From Pelagomonas calceolata (Eukaryota; Sar; Pelagophyceae; Pelagomonadales; Pelagomonadaceae), in NCBI GenBank assembly GCA_918797485.1, contig CAKKNE010000001.1, positions 3,100,001 through 3,164,000 of the forward strand: a DNA stretch of 64,000 nucleotides, in the 5' to 3' direction. How positions within the stretch are numbered: position 1 is the stretch's first letter; each line of letters begins with the position of its first letter. Positions 8,310-17,181 of this stretch are shown here, piece by piece. Made by a program: the position numbers and the translations under genes. The notes below the pieces were generated by a model that saw nothing but the letters and a program-made list of their open reading frames with translations, did not search any database and was not told where the DNA came from.

Positions 8310-9344
8310 ATGTTCGCCGTCGTCGCCGCGCGGCCGCCCCTGCGCGCGGTTGTAGGCAAGGCACAAGTCGTGGTCGAGGCGACGCCGACGCTCCTCCGCT
8401 GCGCCGCCGGCGTCGACGTCCGCGTGACGTCCACCTGGCAGGAGCGCGATGTGATAACGGCGGTCGACCAATCCGTATGCATAAACTCGCGGCAGCGCAC
8501 CGCACTGACTATCGATACATCAACGTGTGCTACCGTCCGCGGCAAGGTCGAGGGCGACTTGATTGATATCAGAGGAGCGATGATTGAAGTGGAGAGCGTG
8601 AGGGGCGAGACCGTCCGTCTACTGAGTGAGGGCGGCGTGGCGTCGACGAAGCTCGTGGAGGGCCTGGAGGTGGACGTAAGCGGCACTTCCATAACTCTAG
8701 CGAAGCTCCAGGCGTCGCACGCGAATATAAGGGGAGACGACGTGTCCATCGTGGCCGCCTACTGCCGAAAATTAGATGTGGACGCGACCGGCGCGTCGGC
8801 GGTCGACGCTATACAAATAGACGCCGCGCACGGCCACGTCGCCGCAACGGCTTCAAATGGCGGCGTCTCGCTGCAGCGGTGCTCGGGGAGCTGTGCCATT
8901 GAAGCCGCCGGGACCATCTCCCTAGCCTTCGACGCGATGAACGGCGACGCCGTGGCCTCTTCTGACCGAGGCGACGTCGACGTGAGCGTCGCTCCAAGTA
9001 TAGAATGTGACGTTGAGCTCGAGGGTCGACATGTCGACTGTGCGGGCGCGCCGATGTTAAGGAGGGAGGTGGACGAGGCGGGACGAGTACAGGGCGCCTT
9101 GGAGGCAAAAAGGGAGCCGTCGCGCGCGGGCGCCGGCAAGGTCAACGTCGACGGCGCTTCACAACAAAAGTGGGACTCGTCCTTCATTTCCGATGAAGGC
9201 GGGCGCCCGCGCATCGTCGCGCGCGCGCCGAAGGGGCGGGTCGCGCTCCGCGCGTTGTCGTGGATCGACGCGATCCGGCGCAAGGTCGGGCTGCCCGAGG
9301 GCTTCGAGAAGGTCCGGCGGTCTTCTTCTTCTTCTTCTTCGTAG
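8310..9344 (+). CDS. DUF4097 (FAM185A-like) repeat beta-helix protein
   Basis: A 344-residue frame starting MFAVVAARPPLRAVVGKAQ. It is built of short repeating beta-strand units (IDIRGAMIEVESVRGETVRL, LEVDVSGTSITLAKLQASHA, LDVDATGASAVDAIQIDAAH), the pattern of the DUF4097/adhesin-like right-handed helix found in human FAM185A. The length fits that family. The C-terminus ends in a run of serines encoded by a TTC/TCT microsatellite, probably a recent expansion. Function in eukaryotes is not established; the Arg-rich first residues may be a mitochondrial presequence. Confidence 0.7.
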   Translation: MFAVVAARPPLRAVVGKAQVVVEATPTLLRCAAGVDVRVTSTWQERDVITAVDQSVCINSRQRTALTIDTSTCATVRGKVEGDLIDIRGAMIEVESVRGETVRLLSEGGVASTKLVEGLEVDVSGTSITLAKLQASHANIRGDDVSIVAAYCRKLDVDATGASAVDAIQIDAAHGHVAATASNGGVSLQRCSGSCAIEAAGTISLAFDAMNGDAVASSDRGDVDVSVAPSIECDVELEGRHVDCAGAPMLRREVDEAGRVQGALEAKREPSRAGAGKVNVDGASQQKWDSSFISDEGGRPRIVARAPKGRVALRALSWIDAIRRKVGLPEGFEKVRRSSSSSSS

Positions 9345-9461
9345 TGTGTAGTATAACATGGCCGCGCGAAGCCGCCTCCCTCTTCATCGTGTGATGTGGT
9401 CTTAAATTAAATTAGAAGTATATTGAACTTAGTACAACGCAAGTACCCTACCCGAAGAGAC

Positions 9462-9821
9462 TCACGCGACCCGGCCACCAGCCGGGAAGTAGTGCTCCAT
9501 GTATTTGTTGACGACGAACTTGAGGATCTCACCGGCCGGCTGGTCCTTCTCGTACTTGAAGAATAGCTCCTCGTCCGAGTCGTCGTCGTCGTCCTTCTCG
9601 ATCGCCTTCGCCGTGCCGATCCTCATGTCGAGGCGAGCCTTCGTGACGTTCCCAATATCTTTTGTGATACGGCCCGCCTTAATGTCGGGCTTAGGACCAA
9701 AGAGGCGAGGAGGACTCTGGACATAGAGTTTTTGGATGCCGGGGTATCCGTTCGCGTGAGCTTGTGCGCAAGCGCTTCTTGAAGCCGTGAAACTACGGCG
9801 CGGAAGTTTGTAGCTCGGCAC
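9462..9821 (-). CDS. Small basic/acidic protein, unknown
   Basis: A 119-codon frame. The core IQKLYVQSPPRLFGPKPDI and the ordered C-terminus (FFKYEKDQPAGEILKFVVN) look like real protein, with an acidic run (KDDDDDSDEE) between. The first codon in frame is GTG, so the true start is unsettled: there may be a short upstream exon, or a different start. A copy of the CTAGTGTCTTTAC motif lies 39 bp upstream in the usual orientation. Family not recognised. Confidence 0.55.
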   Translation of the reverse strand: MPSYKLPRRSFTASRSACAQAHANGYPGIQKLYVQSPPRLFGPKPDIKAGRITKDIGNVTKARLDMRIGTAKAIEKDDDDDSDEELFFKYEKDQPAGEILKFVVNKYMEHYFPAGGRVA

Positions 9822-9859
9822 TCGTAAGTGTCGGCAAACAAATGCACTAATTTTTGGCA

Positions 9860-9884
9860 GCTAGCGGCATAGTAAAGACACTAG
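9860..9884 (-). promoter_or_regulatory. Split-palindrome upstream motif, copy 2
   Basis: Read on the minus strand, CCTAGTGTCTTTAC then TATG then CCGCTAGC, upstream of the minus-strand frame starting at 9821. Same orientation relative to the gene as copy 1. Confidence 0.5.
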
Positions 9885-10134
9885 GTATGTTGTCGACGCC
9901 TCTCCGTCGACCGTCTGAGCGATCCAAAGGCCGCCGATAGACGTCCGGAGATACGTCGGTGCGGGTTGATTCGGTATCACTAACATAAAGTCTGAGTGGT
10001 GCCCGCGGCCGACGACGTCGCGTCAGAGTAACCGTACGGACTACCTCAGTCGAACGCGGGCCCGCCACGTGTCGAAATAGAGAATACCACGTGGAAACAC
10101 GTCGTCGACGCCGCTGGCCCCATAGTAGAACCAG

Positions 10135-10266
10135 AGGAAGGCCCTGGGCCGGCCCTGGCCCCTCAACGTGGAACCGCTCCTCTGGAGCGGCAAGGACCCC
10201 CTGGAGACCTGCAACGAGTGGGAGTGCTACTACGGGACGAGCGGCGGCTGGGCGCGTAGGAATTAA
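10135..10266 (+). pseudogene. Orphan C-terminal exon or gene fragment
   Basis: Preceded by a plausible acceptor (GAACCAG), this 44-codon frame ends with a convincingly protein-like segment (PLLWSGKDPLETCNEWECYY) and a stop. No upstream exon or start could be found in the preceding 250 bp. It may be the last exon of a gene whose other exons I missed, or a remnant. It overlaps no other gene. Confidence 0.3.
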
Positions 10267-10280
10267 CAGACAATTTGTTG

Positions 10281-10979
10281 TTACCAGTCATAGTCCACAA
10301 AACCCTGCTCCGACTTGTGCCGCGCGCCCGACGTCGACGTGAACTTCTTCTTTTGTTGCGTGTGGTGGGGCGGCCAGAGCTGGCCGCAGTCCGAGATGAT
10401 GACCTCCTGCGACGGCTTGCCAAACTGGCTGCCGACTTGGTCGATCGCGAATAAAGTTCTGAGAGATTCCCGGTTCCGCAACACCCCGAACACGACGTGG
10501 CGCTCGTCCCATTCCGGCTTGGCGGCGAACGTGAAGAAGAACTGCGACCCGTTGGAATCCAACCCGCGGTTGCACATCGAGAGGCACCCGGCGCCCGTGT
10601 GCCTCAAAATGAAATTCTCGTCCGGGAAGTCGCCCCTCTTAAAAATGCTCCGACTCCACGTGCCGTTGCCGTTTGCGATGTCGCCGCCCTGGCAATGCGA
10701 ATCTCGCACCACCCTACACATCCTGCTGCCCTTATAGTGGAGGTTTATGCATCGACTGTTACCGTGCTCGTCCGTCTCGCGAATGGTGCCTCGTTCCCCC
10801 GTGATCAACTGCCGGAAGTTCTCGCAGGTCAGCGGGCACAGATCCCGCCTTAATTCAATCTCGAGGCGCCCGACCTTCCGCGGGCCGATAGAAATTTCCA
10901 TAAACACTATGGTATTTTCCTCGCGCTTGCCGACCCTCACCTCGGGGTTCTTCTTGAAATTGCGGCGGAGGGCGGCCAT
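10281..10979 (-). CDS. Cyclophilin-type peptidyl-prolyl isomerase with altered active site
   Basis: A 232-residue cyclophilin domain: VGRLEIELRRDLCPLTCENF, YKGSRMCRVVRDSHCQGGD, GCLSMCNRGLDSNGSQFFF and WDERHVVFGVL. The fold signatures, the catalytic-type Arg (CRVV), the Gln of QGGD and the Trp are present. The usual Phe-Met just before CQGGD is replaced by Ser-His, and the usual Ala of SMANAG is Cys, so isomerase activity or ligand binding may be changed. A short basic tail (KKKFTSTSGARHKSE) follows the domain. It is cytosolic or nuclear by default, with no signal peptide. A GGGCTGCCCC motif lies just upstream of the start. Confidence 0.92.
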   Translation of the reverse strand: MAALRRNFKKNPEVRVGKREENTIVFMEISIGPRKVGRLEIELRRDLCPLTCENFRQLITGERGTIRETDEHGNSRCINLHYKGSRMCRVVRDSHCQGGDIANGNGTWSRSIFKRGDFPDENFILRHTGAGCLSMCNRGLDSNGSQFFFTFAAKPEWDERHVVFGVLRNRESLRTLFAIDQVGSQFGKPSQEVIISDCGQLWPPHHTQQKKKFTSTSGARHKSEQGFVDYDW

Positions 10980-10995
10980 CGTTTTTTACGGTGGT

Positions 10996-11005
10996 GGGGC
11001 AGCCC
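10996..11005 (-). promoter_or_regulatory. GGGCTGCCCC start-proximal motif
   Basis: On the minus strand GGGCTGCCCC lies 16 bp before the cyclophilin ATG at 10979; two more GGGCTGCC-type copies follow within 90 bp. This 230-bp gap between genes holds nothing else. Confidence 0.35.
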
Positions 11006-11211
11006 TTTGGCGCTTGTTTGGCAGCCCTTTGGCTGTGCTGCCACTGGTGGCTCTGAGGCTTGGTGGCGCGGCAGCCCTTCGCGAGCCGCACTGCTGTGCT
11101 TCCAGGCGATGGAATGCACGCTGCGACTGGCGTGCTGGTACTACGTCCGTCCGTTTTGCGCGCGTTGCGAGGCTGCCGGTGGGGCTCCACCGATTTGTTT
11201 TTTAGTGACGG

Positions 11212-12210
11212 CTAGTTTACTACTGGCACGTCGCGCCCCAACCCCAGCGTCGCGCCCGCCACCGCCGCCGCGTCGGCCGCGCCGCCGCCGCCGCCCGAGA
11301 CGATGACCTTGGCATTCGTCGATGTCGCCAGCGCGAGGTCCGCCGCGATCTTCGCGCGCGCGACGAGCAATGCCGCCGCCGCGTCGCCCCGGGCGCCAGC
11401 CAGCGCGCTCCCGATCGAAGCCAGCGCCTCGGCCATGCCCGTCGCTTCTGCCGTGAGGCGCGCGCGCTCGCCCTCGGCCGCCAGCACGACCGCGTCGCGG
11501 CGGCCCGTCGCCGCGTTGACCGCCGCTTCTCTTTTACCCTCCGATTCCAAGACTGCGGCGCGCTTCCGGCGCTCGGCGGCCATCTGCAGCTCCATCGCGG
11601 AAATAATCTCAGGACTTGGCAAGATGTCCCGGACCTCGACCCTCAAGACCTCGACCCCCCAGGCCCGCGACACCGCATTCGCCTCCCGCAGCAAAATGGC
11701 ATTCAGCTGCTCGCGCGCCGTGAAGGTCTCGTCGAGCGTGAGTTGGCCGATCTCCGACCGGAGCTGCGTCAGCACTAAATTCGAGACGCCCAGCCGATAA
11801 TCGTCGATGGCGTACTTGGCCTTGGTCAGATCCGTGATGCGGTAGAAGACGACCGCGTCGGCCGACAGGGGCGCATTATCTTTCGTGATGCATCGCTGCG
11901 CCGGAACGTCGAGGACGCGTTCGCGGATCGACGAGTAGGCCGCTACCGACTCAATGAACGGAAGCTTCGGGTGCAGCCCCGCCGTCAGCGTGCGCTTGTA
12001 GCGCCCGAGCCTTTCAATCAAGCAGGCCTCGCCCTGGCGCACGAACGCGAAGCTGCCCGCGAGCGCCGAGCAGCCGAGGACCGTGCCGCCGAGGAGCGCG
12101 GTGCCCTTCAAGCCAAGTTCTGGCAACGGTGTGGGCGCCGGGCCCCAGGCCTCGCCGGCCGTTTCTTGGAGAGAGCTTGCCAGCAACACAGCTGTGAGGA
12201 GGGAGTGCAT
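11212..12210 (-). CDS. SPFH/stomatin-like protein
   Basis: A 332-residue protein with an N-terminal signal/anchor (MHSLLTAVLLASSLQETAG and a second hydrophobic stretch near residues 38-60). The SPFH domain follows: FVRQGEACLIERLGRYKRTL, HPKLPFIESV, DNAPLSADAVVFYRITDL, LRSEIGQLTLDETF, WGVEVLRVEVRDILP. A charged coiled coil (ISAMELQMAAERRKRAAVLE) and an Ala-rich tail complete it. This is the typical order in stomatin and SLP-2. It scaffolds membrane microdomains; SLP-2-like members act on the mitochondrial inner membrane. The hydrophobic start could route it to the ER or plastid instead. Confidence 0.92.
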   Translation of the reverse strand: MHSLLTAVLLASSLQETAGEAWGPAPTPLPELGLKGTALLGGTVLGCSALAGSFAFVRQGEACLIERLGRYKRTLTAGLHPKLPFIESVAAYSSIRERVLDVPAQRCITKDNAPLSADAVVFYRITDLTKAKYAIDDYRLGVSNLVLTQLRSEIGQLTLDETFTAREQLNAILLREANAVSRAWGVEVLRVEVRDILPSPEIISAMELQMAAERRKRAAVLESEGKREAAVNAATGRRDAVVLAAEGERARLTAEATGMAEALASIGSALAGARGDAAAALLVARAKIAADLALATSTNAKVIVSGGGGGAADAAAVAGATLGLGRDVPVVN

Positions 12211-12606
12211 GTCTGCAGCAGCGTCGACGGCGCGGCAGCGGCAGCGTCGACGGCGCGGCAGCGGTCACAGCGATTGCGCAAAAGTTGTGCGGGTAACAAG
12301 GATCCGCTGGAAGCTGAGACAATGCAGTAATGGCACTGATGCGGTGAAAAAACCGAGTAGCGCATCGTGCTAGTGTGTCTATTCACTAATAACTCGATCA
12401 GGACCAGCCGCAGGAACGACGCGGCTGGCGCAAAACCGCCTTACCTGACGTCGCGCGTGCTTAGTATTGGAACTGTGCGCTGCGCAAACCAGCTGCGAGA
12501 CCGAGAAACGCTGGTAGATTTAAGTTTCGGCCACTGCGCTGCGCACACGGCTGCTAGAGAACCGCCGCGCCGAGCCACATATTTAAATTTCGGCAGGACA
12601 GCAGGG
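12211..12606. other. Divergent intergenic region with short tandem repeat
   Basis: Between the stomatin-like and SNF2 genes. It contains two copies of a 21-bp unit (GCGTCGACGGCGCGGCAGCG) at about 12225-12262 and a partial upstream motif (GCTAGTGTGTCTATTCACTA) at 12368. The frame of the SNF2 gene is open through part of this region, but lacks protein-like composition. Confidence 0.45.
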
Positions 12607-15600
12607 ATGGTCCTCTCCACCTCCTCGGAAGACGAGGCGCCGCCGAAACAAAAGCCCATAACCAAGCCCAAACCGAAACCGAAGCAATCGCTCGGCGCAG
12701 CTTTAACCAAGGGCAGCACCATCGTCACGGCCGAGTCGCTCCTCGCCGAAAAGCCCAAAGTAGTAAAGGGCCTCAGCGGCGCTGAATTAAGGCGGCGCCG
12801 CGACGAGAAGCGCCGCGCCGCCGCCGAGGCGCGGCGGCGCAGCGCCGCGGGCGCCGCGGCGCCCGCGCCCGCGCCCGCGCCGGCCGCCGCGCCGGCCTCC
12901 TCGAAGAAGAAGAAGGCCCGGTCCATTTTAGACAGCGACTCGTCGGACGACGCACGGCCGCCAAAGCCGCCGCCCGCGAAGAAGGCCCGCCCGGCGCCGC
13001 CCTTCGATGGAGCGTCGTCGTCCGATGAAGCACCGGCACCGAAGGCGAAGCGCAAGCCCCCGGCGCCCTTCGATGGAGAGAGTTCCTCCGACGAGGAAGA
13101 GGCTCCTCCACCAAGACCGCCCCCGAAGCGCAAGGAGCGTCCGAAGAAGAAGCCCAGGGGCCCGCGGCCGCCGACGCCCCCGCCCGACCTCGACGCGCTG
13201 CTGGGCGGCGGCATTCAAGGCGGCGACTCCGACGACTCCATGGGCGGCGGCTGGGACCCCTGGGCGGCCCAGAAGAAGAAGAAGACGGCGGCGAAGAAGA
13301 AGGCGCCCCCGAAGCCGCGCAAGGGCGGTTCATCGAGCAAGGGCGGCTCGTCGCGAGCCAAGACCGAGAACCTCTCGTTATCTTCCGGCAGTGAGTCCGA
13401 CGGCCCCGTGCCCGACCCACAAAGTGACGCCTTCCGCATCACGTTCTTCGACGCGCCTGGTAGGGGCGATCTAGTCATTGAGGGCGAGGGCGAGCACTGC
13501 GGCGGCGGGTCCATCACCGTGCCATCGACGATTCATAGATATCTGTTTCCTTACCAGGTCGAGGGCGTGAAGTGGCTCTGGCGCCAGGCGTCGTCCGGCC
13601 GAGGTGGTATTCTCGCGGACGACATGGGTCTGGGCAAGACGCTGCAGACCGTGGCGTTTTTTGCGGCGTTATTGGGGTGCACGGGGTCTCGAAGAACAGA
13701 TAGCGCGGCTGCTAGGAAGCGGCGTAGAGCTGCTAGAAGAGGCGAGGCGCCGGACCCGGATCGAGCACCTGCACTCGTCTTAGCTCCGACCTCACTCCTA
13801 GAAGGCTGGAAGCGAGAACTAGCAAAGTACACGCTGTTGAACGTCAGTGTCGCGAAGACGGGCGCCGAGGCGGCGCAAGCCGCGCGAGATGCCAAGAACG
13901 GCGCGAGGGACGTCCTCGTGACGACGCACTCGCTGGCCAAGAACTTGAGTGACAGCGGTCCCGACCGGTGGAGCTGTGTGATTGTGGACGAGGCCCATGG
14001 GTATAAGAACCCCGCGTCGAAGAGGTATGAAGAACTAAGAGCCATCCAAGCGAGGGCCGACGTGCTTTTTGGCCTGACGGGTACGCCTCTGCAGAACAAC
14101 ATGGATGAATTACACGCATTATTATCATTATGTACAGATGCGGTGCTCGGGAATAAGTCCGACTTCAAGGAGACTTATGAAAATACCATCGCAAGAGGGG
14201 AGCAACGGGGCGCGGACCGGAACGCGCGCGGACTAGCGTCGGAGCGTAGAAAGCAATTGCAGCGCATCACGTCCAAATACATCCTCAGAAGAACCAAAGA
14301 GGAAGAGTTGAGTGAGGAGTTAACTCATGGGAAAGAAGAAAAGATCGTCATGTGCAAGCTATCGCCCTTACAGGCTACCTTGTATCGGAATGTGGTAGAG
14401 TCGCCGGACGTCGAATGCTTGAAACGAGCCAAAGAACCATGCGATTGTGGGAGAGAAGGCGAGAAGCGGGGCAAGTGCTGCCATCGCGCGGATTTGTTAC
14501 CAAGAAAACTTGGTGGTGACTTCGAGGCACGGTGCTATTTTGCTTCTTCATGTAAAAACGGCGACGGCCAGCCCTGCGAGAAGTGCCCCCAGTGTTATAC
14601 TTTTTCTGTGATGTCCAAACTCAGTAAAATAGCGAACCACCCCGAGCTCATTAAGTTGGATGCTAAGTACCGAGACGACGAGGATAAGGTTGCAGATTGT
14701 AAAAAGTTCTGTACGCTGGCTCATGGTTCTGAACCTGCTAGCATCATACGAACGACGCGCTGGAAGGATTTGAGAGATGAGACGCAGGCTGGTAAGCTGG
14801 GCGCATTGCATGGCTTGCTGGACCGCTTCGACCGCGAAAGTCCGCCGGCCAAGGTGCTGATTTTTTCAGCTTCGACACAGACCTTAGATATCTTGGAGGG
14901 CACGTTCAAGACCGTCTACCCCAACTCCGTGCGCATCGACGGCGCCACAAATGGTGCTCAAAGACAAAAAAACGTCGACAAATTTAACAGCGACCCGCAA
15001 GTGTTCCTAGCTTACATCTCCACAAAAGCCGGCGGCACGGGTTTGAACTTACAAGCGGCGAATAGAGTTGTGATATTTGACGTGAACTGGAACCCGACCT
15101 TCGACGCGCAAGCGCAGGATCGAGCGTATAGACTCGGCCAGATGCGCGAGGTCCGCGTCTATAAATTGGTGTCGCGGGGTACGATTGAGGAATTGACCTT
15201 GATGCGGCAGCTCTACAAGAACAAGGTCACGGGCTCTGCCATCGAGGCGAAACAGCGCAAACAAGGCGAATATGACGATCGGCGCTTCAAGGGCGTCAAG
15301 GGCAAAAGGGATGGGGAACTCTTTGGATTGGGCAATTTGCTCAAGTACTCGGAAGACTCGTCGTTCCTGAACGATATACTGGAGGCCGAGGGCGACGAGA
15401 TCGACGAAGATCAATTGGGGGAGAAGCTGTCCGAGAAAAAAGATGATGTTCACGTGCAGGAGCTCATGGGCCAGAGGGAGGAGGAGGAAGCGGCGAAGGA
15501 GGCCGAGGCGAAGGCGCCGTCGCCGGCGCGGAGGCGCGGCGCCAAGGCTCCGGAAGCTGCGGCTGAGGAGGCGAAGGCACCTGGGTCGCGGAAGCATTCC

Positions 15601-15765
15601 GCCAAGGCGCCCATGACGGCCGCCGACGATGACGCGGCGCCGGCGCCCGCAGCCCCGAAGCGGAGTAGCACGGCGTCGGCGCCCTGGGGCGACGTCACCA
15701 AGGACGAGGCGGACGTCAAGGTCGGCGGCGACGACTGGGACGATAGCTCGAGCGACGACTCTTAG
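12607..15765 (+). CDS. SNF2-family DNA-dependent ATPase, ERCC6L2-like
   Basis: 1052 residues. Start MVLSTSSEDEAPPKQK; the upstream part of the open frame lacks such composition. Residues 1-280 are basic/acidic low complexity. The ATPase then shows YQVEGVKWLWRQ, LADDMGLGKTLQT (Walker A, near 336), VIVDEAHGYKN (DEAH box, near 460), FGLTGTPLQNN and LRRTKEEE. A Cys-rich insertion (CDCGREGEKRGKCCH ... CEKCPQC) interrupts the core, probably binding zinc. The C-terminal helicase lobe has KVLIFSAST, STKAGGTGLNLQAANRV and DRAYRLGQ. RLGQ with SRGTIEELTLMRQLYKNKV fits the Rad26/ERCC6L2 branch. Nuclear chromatin or DNA-repair motor is the expected role; the exact orthologue is uncertain. Confidence 0.92.
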   Translation: MVLSTSSEDEAPPKQKPITKPKPKPKQSLGAALTKGSTIVTAESLLAEKPKVVKGLSGAELRRRRDEKRRAAAEARRRSAAGAAAPAPAPAPAAAPASSKKKKARSILDSDSSDDARPPKPPPAKKARPAPPFDGASSSDEAPAPKAKRKPPAPFDGESSSDEEEAPPPRPPPKRKERPKKKPRGPRPPTPPPDLDALLGGGIQGGDSDDSMGGGWDPWAAQKKKKTAAKKKAPPKPRKGGSSSKGGSSRAKTENLSLSSGSESDGPVPDPQSDAFRITFFDAPGRGDLVIEGEGEHCGGGSITVPSTIHRYLFPYQVEGVKWLWRQASSGRGGILADDMGLGKTLQTVAFFAALLGCTGSRRTDSAAARKRRRAARRGEAPDPDRAPALVLAPTSLLEGWKRELAKYTLLNVSVAKTGAEAAQAARDAKNGARDVLVTTHSLAKNLSDSGPDRWSCVIVDEAHGYKNPASKRYEELRAIQARADVLFGLTGTPLQNNMDELHALLSLCTDAVLGNKSDFKETYENTIARGEQRGADRNARGLASERRKQLQRITSKYILRRTKEEELSEELTHGKEEKIVMCKLSPLQATLYRNVVESPDVECLKRAKEPCDCGREGEKRGKCCHRADLLPRKLGGDFEARCYFASSCKNGDGQPCEKCPQCYTFSVMSKLSKIANHPELIKLDAKYRDDEDKVADCKKFCTLAHGSEPASIIRTTRWKDLRDETQAGKLGALHGLLDRFDRESPPAKVLIFSASTQTLDILEGTFKTVYPNSVRIDGATNGAQRQKNVDKFNSDPQVFLAYISTKAGGTGLNLQAANRVVIFDVNWNPTFDAQAQDRAYRLGQMREVRVYKLVSRGTIEELTLMRQLYKNKVTGSAIEAKQRKQGEYDDRRFKGVKGKRDGELFGLGNLLKYSEDSSFLNDILEAEGDEIDEDQLGEKLSEKKDDVHVQELMGQREEEEAAKEAEAKAPSPARRRGAKAPEAAAEEAKAPGSRKHSAKAPMTAADDDAAPAPAAPKRSSTASAPWGDVTKDEADVKVGGDDWDDSSSDDS

Positions 15766-15838
15766 TTTGTGTCTGTTAACATTACTCACATACGACGCGG
15801 CGGCCGCGTCCTGGTCGCGGCGATGGCGTGCTCGGGGG

Positions 15839-16915
15839 CTAGATGTGCCGCTCGACCTCCGCGAGCATCGCGTCGAACGTCGGCCGTTTCGCGGGGTCCG
15901 CCAGGCGCGCCTTCGACATGACGCGGTCCAGGACCTTGCGAGGCGCAGAATCTTCCGCATATTTGACGACGCCCGGCAAGAGCCACGGCCGCGACGCGGT
16001 ATCAAAAACGTGCGTCCAGGGCCCCACGGCGACGCAGGCCCCCGCCCTGCAAAGGCCGGCGCTCTCCGGCGCGCCCCGCGCGCCCGCCTCGCAGTCTCCA
16101 GCAACGCCGCAGGCGTGGTGCGCTTTTGTCGAGGGACAGTCGGCGTTCGTCGCACAGTCCGACGGGGGCGGCGCGAGGTTGTTCTTCTGGCGATGGTGCG
16201 ACGTCGCCCGGTAGACCGCCGCGCCCACCGGGAAGGCCCTCAGTAGACTCGGGCCGTCCACGAGGTACACGTCGCCCCGACCGTCCAGGGTGAACTGCTG
16301 CGCCTTGAAGTCGTCCAGCAAAAAGCCGGCCGAAGCCCAGGACCGGAAGCACCGCAGCAGCGCCCTTGCTAATTTCAGGGGTTCGTGCCGCGCCAACTCG
16401 ATAAACTCCGAGGACAGCACGGTGGCTTTGCTCCCCTTGCCCGGCTGGCCCGCGACGCCGATGGGCCGGCCGCCGTCGGCGACGGCGTACCAGACGTGCT
16501 CGCCCTCGCGCCAGGCCCCCAGTAACTCCGGAATGCCCGGCGCGCCCCGTAGCGCCTCGAGGTAGACGAGCTCGAGGTGCACGGCGTCTCCCAATTTGTC
16601 CCGCGTGTGGTTCGCGGACGAGCTTTTGACAATTATCGATTGGTTGCGATACGTGCCTCCCGTCAGCACCTGCTTGGCGTTGCCGCTCGTCACCAGGCGC
16701 ATGCGTCCCTGAATGTCGCGGCGATGTGAGACGGTCCAGCCCTCGAGCGGCCGCGCCCGCGCGGGCACGTGCTCTATCATTGAAAACCACCGATTCAATG
16801 CGTCGGCGCGCCGCACGCGCGGGTCGCTCGCCGTCGGCGCCGGCGTGGCTTGGCCATTGCGGTGGCTGCCTCTGTTTGCGGCCGCAGTGTGCAGCACCAA
16901 CCACAGCAGCATCAT
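15839..16915 (-). CDS. Secretory-pathway kinase-like protein (DIPK/FAM69-like)
   Basis: Starts at the ATG-ATG pair at 16915, giving a signal peptide (MMLLWLVLHTAAANRG). A divergent kinase core follows: GGTYRNQSIIVKSSS (candidate beta-3 Lys), ELVYLEALRGAPGIPELLGA (helix C/beta-4 region), FLLDDFKAQQFTL (catalytic-loop equivalent) and DVYLVDGPSLL (metal-binding Asp-Gly). After it comes a Cys-rich insert (CATNADCPS ... CGVAGDCE ... CRAGACV), then a C-terminal lobe ending AKRPTFDAMLAEVERHI. This layout resembles DIPK/FAM69 and related lumenal kinases. It ends 73 bp from the convergent SNF2 gene. Activity is not certain. Confidence 0.75.
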   Translation of the reverse strand: MMLLWLVLHTAAANRGSHRNGQATPAPTASDPRVRRADALNRWFSMIEHVPARARPLEGWTVSHRRDIQGRMRLVTSGNAKQVLTGGTYRNQSIIVKSSSANHTRDKLGDAVHLELVYLEALRGAPGIPELLGAWREGEHVWYAVADGGRPIGVAGQPGKGSKATVLSSEFIELARHEPLKLARALLRCFRSWASAGFLLDDFKAQQFTLDGRGDVYLVDGPSLLRAFPVGAAVYRATSHHRQKNNLAPPPSDCATNADCPSTKAHHACGVAGDCEAGARGAPESAGLCRAGACVAVGPWTHVFDTASRPWLLPGVVKYAEDSAPRKVLDRVMSKARLADPAKRPTFDAMLAEVERHI

Positions 16916-17102
16916 ATTATGGCTGCCCCATGGCTGCAACACAGACCGGTCAGGCCATGGAGCGCCACATTCAGTACATAGCCACGATTTTGTGATTTCG
17001 ACGGGTTTTGTGCCGCTCTAATGGCCGCGTACGCGACGAGAAATGCCTCTCCGCGCGTAAGCGATCGAATTCATCCTCCATGCGCACCTAACTTCCCAGG
17101 CA

Positions 17103-17112
17103 TGGGCTGCCC
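17103..17112 (+). promoter_or_regulatory. GGGCTGCCCG motif
   Basis: About 70 bp before the ATG at 17182, a further copy of the start-proximal GGGCTGCCCC motif with one change at its end. Confidence 0.25.
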
Positions 17113-17181
17113 GCCAGCAGCGCGCGCGGTGCCGGGGCGGCACTGATCGTGCTGCCCATACGCCGTCGAGGCGACGCGGCG

